DNA of 64,000 nt from Boesenbergia rotunda. Taxonomy: Eukaryota; Streptophyta; Magnoliopsida; Zingiberales; Zingiberaceae. A program made the position numbers and the translations under genes. The stretch spans positions 1-64,000 of the forward strand of contig JAGFNQ010004005.1 of assembly GCA_024364735.1 (NCBI GenBank). The letters run 5' to 3'. Of the stretch, positions 57,612 through 64,000 are shown piece by piece; the stretch's first letter is position 1, and every line of letters starts with the position of its first letter. The notes under the pieces are model-generated. The model saw nothing but the letters and a program-made list of their open reading frames with translations, was not told the DNA's origin and ran no database searches.

Positions 57612-58539
57612 TGTAAGTACCCCTGGTTGATTTTGATGTGATCAACCAATTTAAGTTAGGTCCTGGTATGTTTAATCCCTCTGCTAAGTGTGCAGGAGCT
57701 TAGGTACGGAGGAAGTCGAGTGTAAGACGTAGCGGACGAGAAGGATTGTGCGGGGAAGTGAGCCGACGGGCTCGGTACAATCCGAGGGACGTGGAAGCTG
57801 CGGAAGAGTACACCGGTGGATCGAGAAGGACGTACGCGACGCCCGAGGGACGGGAAACCGGGAGGAAGCACGCTCGAGGGGCGAAAGGCCGGAGTCGGGT
57901 TCGGGTGAGCCTAACTCCGGTTGGCCGGAAATCACCCAGAAGATGAACCAAAAAACTGGTCAGTTTGACCAAGTCAAACAAGGCACGTGAAACAAAAAAA
58001 ATTTTATTTATTGCTGCAAAGATTCGAACCAGCAACCTCATCAACCTAAATCATCAACCTTACCAACTGAGATAAGAAAGAGATGTAATTGAAGTTGTTG
58101 CGAGCAGATGATAAAGTTATTTATCTGTTGCGAGCAGAAGATAAAGTTATCTCTTAAAGAATAACTTTATCCTTTAATCAAATCCAATGGATGCAGTTTA
58201 ATCTCATCCAAGATCAACCATCCAGATTACATCCATGGATTAATGGCCAAGAGAAAATTCCTCAACAATCAACAATCCAGATTTATTCTCTTAGGCTATA
58301 AATAGGCTTAGAGTTTCAACATTATTATTCATTCAATTCTCTTGTAATTCTCTCTATAGTCTAGCGTGCTTTTATTGTAAGGCTTCTCCGCCACAAGGAG
58401 ATTTTAATTGAGCGTCCACTGCCTTGGAAGCAACGTTCTTAGTTGCGACCAAGTTTTTTTTAAAGACGAGTGCCTTCCATTTCTTTATTTTATTATCCGT
58501 CTATTCACCCCCCTCTAGCCGGACCAACCCGATCCAACA
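57612..58539 (+). mobile_element. solo Sirevirus-type LTR (928 bp)
   Basis: It runs from TGTAAGTACC to CGATCCAACA, flanked by GATAC on both sides (57607-57611; 58540-58544). It is of the same family as 22962-24078, with a TATA box at 58297-58304 and the TTCACCCCCCTCTAGCCGG end. Confidence 0.94.
58005..58085 (-). other. tRNA-like sequence (pseudogene or SINE-like head)
   Basis: On the minus strand ATCTCAGTTGGTAAG (A-box-like, 58059-58073) is followed about 30 bases later by GGTTCGAATC (B box, 58021-58030), the spacing of a tRNA. Acceptor pairing is not convincing. The sister LTR at 22962 lacks it. Confidence 0.45.
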
Positions 58540-58544
58540 GATAC

Positions 58545-59400
58545 TAAGCCACATAGAAAATGGAGTAATTCGGGGTATCGACGAAGGTCTCCTCACTGAA
58601 GCCTGTCCCCTGGTAGGCCACGGCTAAAGGAAGATAGATCTAGGAGGCGGTCCCAATCAACCTCAGGAGGGAGAAACCAGCAGACAATACTCCACCGATA
58701 TGTTTCTCCTGAAAGAGATACCGAGAAGGGCAAGACTCCGATTCGGGGACCTCCATTGGGCCATGTGGGAGTGATCTCAGGAGGCCCTACCAGAGGAGAC
58801 TCCCACCGGGCAAGGAAGGCTAATACTCGCAGGTTAGAAAACTATGTCATTGGGATGAGTAAGGGGAAACGCTAAGGACAGGTCATCTCCTTTGGGTTTG
58901 ACGATCTGGAGAATGTTGAAGCCCCTCACGAAGATGCACTGGTAATTCTCACCCGCATAGGCAAGAATTAAATGCATTTTTGTGGATACAGATAGCTTTG
59001 TCAATATCCTGTACAAGGTGGTGCTAGAGCAAATGTAGGTCAAGGAAGGAGAGTGGTACCCTATCTCCACACCCCTATTCGGCTTCATTGGCTATCGAGT
59101 GCAGGAGATCTTATTGTCCCTATCGCTTGGAGATGATACTTTACAAAGAACGAGGAGAACTCCTTTCATGATAGTTGATGCCCTGTTGTCATATAATGTC
59201 ATTCTGGGAAGATCAGCCCTCAGCTCATTCCAAGTGGTGGTGTCAGTATACCATCAGAAGATCAAATTTTCGGTGGGAGAGCAGGTGGCTGAAGTTAAGG
59301 GAGATCAATTGGATTCCCGGCGATGCTGTAGTGGGGAAGTCAGAACAAAATCTCGCAAGAACCTGAAGGTGCAGGAGATCTTGCAGAACGACTTGGCTAA
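58545..59400 (+). pseudogene. gypsy protease region, decayed
   Basis: Retropepsin pieces: FVDTDSFVNILYKVVLEQM around 58978 (active site usually D-T/S-G), FGFIGYRVQE around 59085, then TPFMIVDALLSYNVILGR and QKIKFSVGEQVAEVKGDQ at 59161-59310. These follow the order of Tat-type protease domains. RT, RNase H and integrase are not seen downstream. Confidence 0.78.
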
Positions 59401-59449
59401 TCCCCAGATAAGAAAAGGAGCCAAGGAAGAGCGTAGAGAGGTCAAGAAC

Positions 59450-60490
59450 GAGGGTGTTGAGGATGCTCGGCCAGGAGCTGCCCGAGTTTCTACCATCTTG
59501 TGGTGCCGAGGATGCCCAAGATGTGTAGACCTGGCCGAGATTCTGAGGATGTCTGACCGAGAGTAGCCCGAGTTCCTACCATGTTGTGGTGTTGAGCATA
59601 CCAAATATATATATGTAGACCTAGACGAGGTGTTGAGGATGGTCGGCCTGTAGCTGCCCGAGTTCCTACTATCTTCTAGTGCCGAGGATACCTAAGATGT
59701 GTAGATCTGGCCGAGGTACTAAGGATGTCTGGCTGGGAGTAGCCCGAGTTCCTATCATCTTGTGGTGTCGAGGATGCCCAAGATATGTAGACCTGACCGA
59801 GGTGCTGAGGATGCCTGGCCGGAAGCTACCCGAGTTCTTATATCTTGTGGTGCCGAGGATGCCCAAGATGTGTAGACTTGACCGAGGTGTTGAGGATGCC
59901 CGACCGGAAGCAACCCCAGTTTCTACCATCTTGTGGTGCTGAGAATGCTCAAGATATGTAGACCTAGCCGAGGTATTGAGGATGACTGGCCGGGAGCCGG
60001 TCGAGTTCCTACTATCTTATAGTGCCGAGGATGCCCAAGATGTGTAGACATGATCGAGGTGCTGAAGATGCCCGGTCGGGAGCCACCCGAGTTCCTAGCA
60101 TCTTGTGGTGCCAAGGATGCCCAAGATGTGTAAACTTGGCTGAGTGCCGACGATGCCCGACCAGGAGCCGCCCGAGTTACTACCATCTTGTGGTGCCGAG
60201 GATGCTCGGCCTGGAGCAACCCCAGTTCCTACCATCTTGTGGTGCCGAGGATGCCCAAGATGTGTAGACCTGACCCAGGTACTGAGGATGCCCAGCCGGG
60301 AGCAGCCCGAGTTCCTATCATCTTGTGGTACTGATGATGCCCAAGATGTGTAGACTTGGCCGAGGTGCTGAGGATGCCCGGTCGGGAGCAACCTGAGTTC
60401 CTAATATCTTATGTTGCCAAGGATGCCCATGATGTGCAGTCCTGGCGAAGGTGCTGAAGATGCCCGGTCGGGAGCAGCCCGAGCTCTTGT
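59450..60490. repeat. 86-bp minisatellite, about 12 copies
   Basis: TGTAGAC recurs at 59614, 59700, 59786, 59871, 59957, 60043, 60263 and 60349, mostly 85-86 bp apart; one 134-bp step reflects a partial duplication. The unit includes GATGCCCAAGATGTGTAGAC and CGAGTTCCTACCATCTTGTG. The sequence is open in many frames by composition only. Confidence 0.9.
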
Positions 60491-60839
60491 GAATAGCTTG
60501 GAGAACCAAGAACGACCGAGGTAGTAATACACGAGAAGACATTCGCCTAGTCAGCCAAAGTCAAGGTCCATCCTTGCTGGCACAGGGGAGAGGAGAATGC
60601 ACCAAATACCTGCTTCCCCCCTTTACATCAGACTAAAAGATTTTGCAGATATAAGGAAGTCAGGTCGAGGCAAGACACAACACAAAATATGACCCATGAA
60701 TTTTAAAATGCGAAAGCATGGCGCAAATAGCAAGGTAATCCCGTTCCAAAAGGTCAAGTCTTACATACCCAAAAAGCCTCCGGGCACCAAAAAAAAAAGA
60801 GGAAAAACTACTACAGCTCTTGCTCCTCCACCGACAGCT
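60491..60839. other. spacer between minisatellite and antisense ORF
   Basis: No coding sequence is supported. Short purine-rich sequence, with the run AAAAAAAAAAGA near 60790. Confidence 0.5.
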
Positions 60840-62265
60840 CCTCCCAGACTCAGTCGACACTAAGGAAGCCCAGGTAAACATCCGACTTCAAGGCGTTAGC
60901 TTGTTGGAGTTGCTGGATAGCTCCGTTGAAACCTTGCTTGATCCGCCTCAGCACCTAGTCGGCTAGAATATTGTCATACTCATCCAATTGAAGGAATTTA
61001 GCCTTGAACACTATCTCTGCCTCCAATCGTCGGGACTCCTCACTAGCTTTGTAATTTTTCAGTTCTTCAAGAGCTTAGTCTTGATCAACCTTCAGCCCAG
61101 CCACCTCAGATGATGCTTGGTCCTGGGCTACCAGCGCCTCCTCCAGTTGCTCTCTACTGGTCGAGAGGTGTGACTTAGCGTGGTCGAGGCTCTCCTACTG
61201 GTTAGATATATAAACAGTAGCAACATGTATTTCTGTTTCTTATTTAGCGAGCTGGCTCACTTGCTCTTAGATTCGTCCATTAAGTGCCTCGGTCGACAAC
61301 TCCAAGAGGCGGACGCCCTTAGACAGTTTTGCCTCCCGAGCCTGGAGCCGCTCCCTCGCTTGAGTCAGTTGGCTCACTTCTGCTGAGAGGGTCGTCACTC
61401 TCTCTGCCAAAAGACATTCCCGATACGGGCACTGTGCAGAGATGACTCAGAAGCTAGGAGGTTGCCCATGTAGTAGTCCAGTTTGGCTCGTAGGTCTATG
61501 CTGACTTGCACTTGCATCTGGCCTTCCTGCTGGACTCAATAGACCTCCGCCTCTAGGTCCACCACTTGCTGACGCAGGGCTTCAGTCTCCTGCTAGGGAA
61601 GCAGCCGATGGCCCAGGAGGAGACACTCAGACGTAGCCTAAACACAAGAAGTAGTAAACGTTAGAGAAGAGAACAAAAATGATAAGAACAAATAAAAGGA
61701 ATATACCTTCAAAAGAGATTCATACAGGATGGCGATTATTCCAGTCGAGGTCACCCCTGTGAGGGAGGCCAGATGCTCCTCGGTTCACTCCCTCATGGCC
61801 CCTCGGCTCCTCGGAGAGGGTATGCCAGATGTAGCTCTTGAGCAGCGGGTGGGGAGAGTCAAGAGACGCACTGCCTCGCAGGGTACGATAGAGGGGCCTG
61901 GGGCGCCATCGTCAGTGCTAGAGGATACCTCCTCAGAGGGAGAACCTCCCTGTGGCTACTCCTTAATCTGCAAAGGTTGAGGTCCCAATGTGTTCGCCTT
62001 CTCAGCCGCTTGTACCTTCCGGCATAGACGGGCACTTGTTAATTCTGGTTTTTCTGATCTCGCCCTCTTTCCCTTGGGACTGCCGTGAGAGTCGGGAACT
62101 CTATGCAAGGAAGGAAGAGAAGGGACCCCCCGGCAGACGGCTCGACCTCATCCTTGGGCTTCGCAATGGTAGGTACCGCCCTCCAGTAATATTTGGAGAG
62201 GGGAATAGCGTCCTCGTCTTCCTCTAGAGTAAAGGGAGAAACCTGGGTTGAATGGGTTCTTCTCT

Positions 62266-62300
<35 letters not shown>

Positions 62301-63150
62301 AGAGGAGCCAAGTGCTTTTGAGGGGAGGCTTATGGCTCACCCTCTTCCTCTTCCTCATCGGGCAGCATGATCCATCTTCCTTCGGCAGGGAAGGGGCTTA
62401 CCCTCCAGTCGGCTCTGGTATCGACACAGGAACCTGGGTCGTGGTTCCTCAACACCTTCTGCTCCAGCGGGGGTCCGGGCAGGATCAACTTCCTGGGAGA
62501 CAGGTATCTTGGTGGTAGGGAGCTCCTGGATTTGAGTTTGCTCGGAGTCTTCAGAAGGCTCGACCGCTGAGGCCGTAGGAGCTGGAGGAGGAGCGAGGGC
62601 CCTCTCATCTGCAAGCTCCCACTTGAAAAGCTTGCTCATAGCCCGGGCGAGCATGATGACTTCTACAACACACAAACAATGGAATATCAGTTAGAATAGA
62701 TAAACATTTAATGAAACAGTAAACTTACTGAGGTCGTGGTCAAGACTGGTGACATTGAGGCTAATCCCAGCCCGATACAGGAGCTCTTTGCATTGGACCA
62801 GGTTAGGGCCATGGAACTTCATTCCAGCCAAGATGCTTCTAGCGCGTTGATATCCCTGATCTTGCTGGAAGTCACCCAAATCCGGAGGAGAGGGTAAATC
62901 TTCTCGCCAGCGAGTCGGATAGAAAGGACGCTCAGAAAGTTGGATGAAGAAGAAGTGCTCTTTCCACCCCTTATGACAAGAAAGGAGACCACCTATAAAT
63001 GTGTGGCTGAGACGAACAGTAAAATTAAAGGATCCCCTAGATGCGAGGTTGGGAAGCAAGAAGTAATGAAAAGAATGGGCGGGGTCAAATGTATACCGAA
63101 TAGCTTAAATAGGATAAACGTCCCGCTCATCTGAGCAAAGGTATTTGGAT
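60840..63150 (-). pseudogene. antisense ORF of Tat-type gypsy (Transposase_28-like), decayed
   Basis: Minus-strand pieces: 63059-62691 (GWKEHFFFIQLSERPF, LVQCKELLYRAGI, typical of the 'putative gypsy type transposon' N-terminal domain), 62675-62355 (linker with AMSKLFKWE), 62311-62039 (proline run and acidic linker), and 61640-60840 (coiled coil, DYYMGNLLASE, ending near SVDWVWEEL). Many stops and shifts. Tat-lineage elements are known to carry such an ORF opposite to gag-pol. The role of its product is unknown. Confidence 0.7.
62268..62298. repeat. 31-base poly-G tract
   Basis: An unbroken G run, read as a proline run in the antisense ORF. The length may be inexact because of sequencing. 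Confidence 0.9.
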
Positions 63151-63186
63151 CCATTTGGTGTAGGGGAACATCGAAATAGTTAGATA

Positions 63187-64000
63187 TACAAGGTTCGGGG
63201 TTAACTTGCCCCTACTCCTTGGCATGCCCGTAAGGTGGGTGATCCCTTGATCTTCGGCAGATTAAGCCCCAAAAATACGGATATCAAACGTCTCATTCTC
63301 GATGGAGAAACCTCTCCACACAGATAGTCTCAAGATTATTAGAAATTAAGCACAGAGACAAAAGAAGCTTACAGAGCGCGAAGGAGAAAGTTTACAAAGC
63401 ACAACTCACAACATAGCAAGATCCTGGCAAGAGCCTTCACTCAGCCCTTCCTTCTCACGGTGTCTGCTTGCTGATCAACTCGCAAACTTCTCCACTGGCT
63501 CAAAGCTCTCAAGATGCAAAGTATCAGAGTGTTAGCTTTTGCAAGTATTCAGAAAGATTTGCTTAAAGGATCAGAGTTCTTCCGAGGCTTCTTTGCTAGC
63601 CAACACTTAAGCCACTGCCCATCGCCAGGTCACCAGGCGCGTCTCTGCAGCTCACCAGCTGCTCACCAGCTCGTCTGCAACAACCTCAGCTACTACTGAC
63701 CTCTTCTGGACTCCCTGAACCCTCTTCAGCCGAGCCCCAGGCTAGTCATCAGCTTGGCCAGCCGTTGCCAGCCCGCGCCAGAAACCGTTATAACCTGAGA
63801 AAAGAAAACAGCCAAACCTGACAAGGAGAAAGTCTCCAGTTGACCCTCCTCCAGCGTTTGAATCATCCCTGCATTATCTGCACACTAAGTAGTCGCTTAG
63901 CATAGCAAATCAAAATGAATCAGTAAGTAGCAGAAATGATCAGAAAGCAATCAGAAGTCTGACAGCGAATTTGAATTAAAGTTATCAGACACCTGATCGG
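63187..64000 (-). mobile_element. partial Sirevirus LTR, GATCGGTC family
   Basis: From TACAAGGTTCGGGG onward it matches 11390-12050 and 17075-17760. The first ~170 bp of the LTR (plus-strand side) is missing and the other end is beyond the window (the last bases are CACCTGATCGG). Confidence 0.88.

Noticed and set aside
59600..60540. Many overlapping open frames on both strands in the 86-bp array
   Set aside because: They result from the repeat's lack of stops. The period rotates the frame, and no protein family is recognisable.

Overview
The window is intergenic DNA from a flowering plant, probably a monocot. I found no ordinary host gene, rRNA or intact tRNA. Nearly all of it is transposable elements nested in one another: Ty1/copia elements of two broad types (Sirevirus-like and Angela/Tork-like), one Ty3/gypsy element of the Tat type, and one large Mutator-like (MULE) region. 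The Sirevirus call rests on LTR ends reading CACCCCCCTCTA, an iMet-type primer site, several GGGGGAG boxes before the 3' LTR, and a long gag with a UBN2 domain, CCHC knuckle and coiled coil. The species cannot be named from this sequence.

Layout. 1-5076: an internally deleted copia, with LTR remnant, broken pol and a 2.4-kb LTR. 5077-11218: remnants of two or three Sireviruses. 11219-21283: a minus-strand Sirevirus with an uninterrupted gag and no pol; its right LTR is split by a 2.6-kb LTR-like insertion. 21284-22696: a copia LTR cut by a run of N (22697-22814). 22815-37456: a MULE-type region with a plus-strand transposase C-terminus (SWIM zinc finger and zinc knuckle, split by a solo LTR) and two diverged minus-strand genes for Ulp1-like (C48) cysteine proteases with introns. 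Short palindromic repeats, a 159-bp higher-order tandem repeat and another solo LTR lie around them. 37995-49371: a non-autonomous Sirevirus with a perfect 5-bp target duplication; each LTR is split by a different solo LTR. 49377-55681: a tandem host repeat interrupted by a decayed minus-strand copia. 55682-63150: a decayed Tat-type gypsy (LTR, tRNA-Arg-type primer site, gag, protease, 86-bp minisatellite, antisense ORF). 63187-64000: a further Sirevirus LTR running off the window.

Five solo LTRs are bounded by perfect 5-bp target duplications (CCTTG, TTATC, TAGTC, TTGGG, GATAC). For two of them an uninterrupted paralogous 'empty site' is present in the same window, so the ends are certain. 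Only the minus-strand Sirevirus gag and the first Ulp1-like gene approach intact reading frames, and the latter still shows two stops and a likely frameshift.

The least ordinary material is (i) the MULE-like block with one transposase and two tandem Ulp1-like genes embedded in palindromic repeats, and (ii) LTR minisatellites made of short hairpins whose two stem arms change together while the loop stays fixed.
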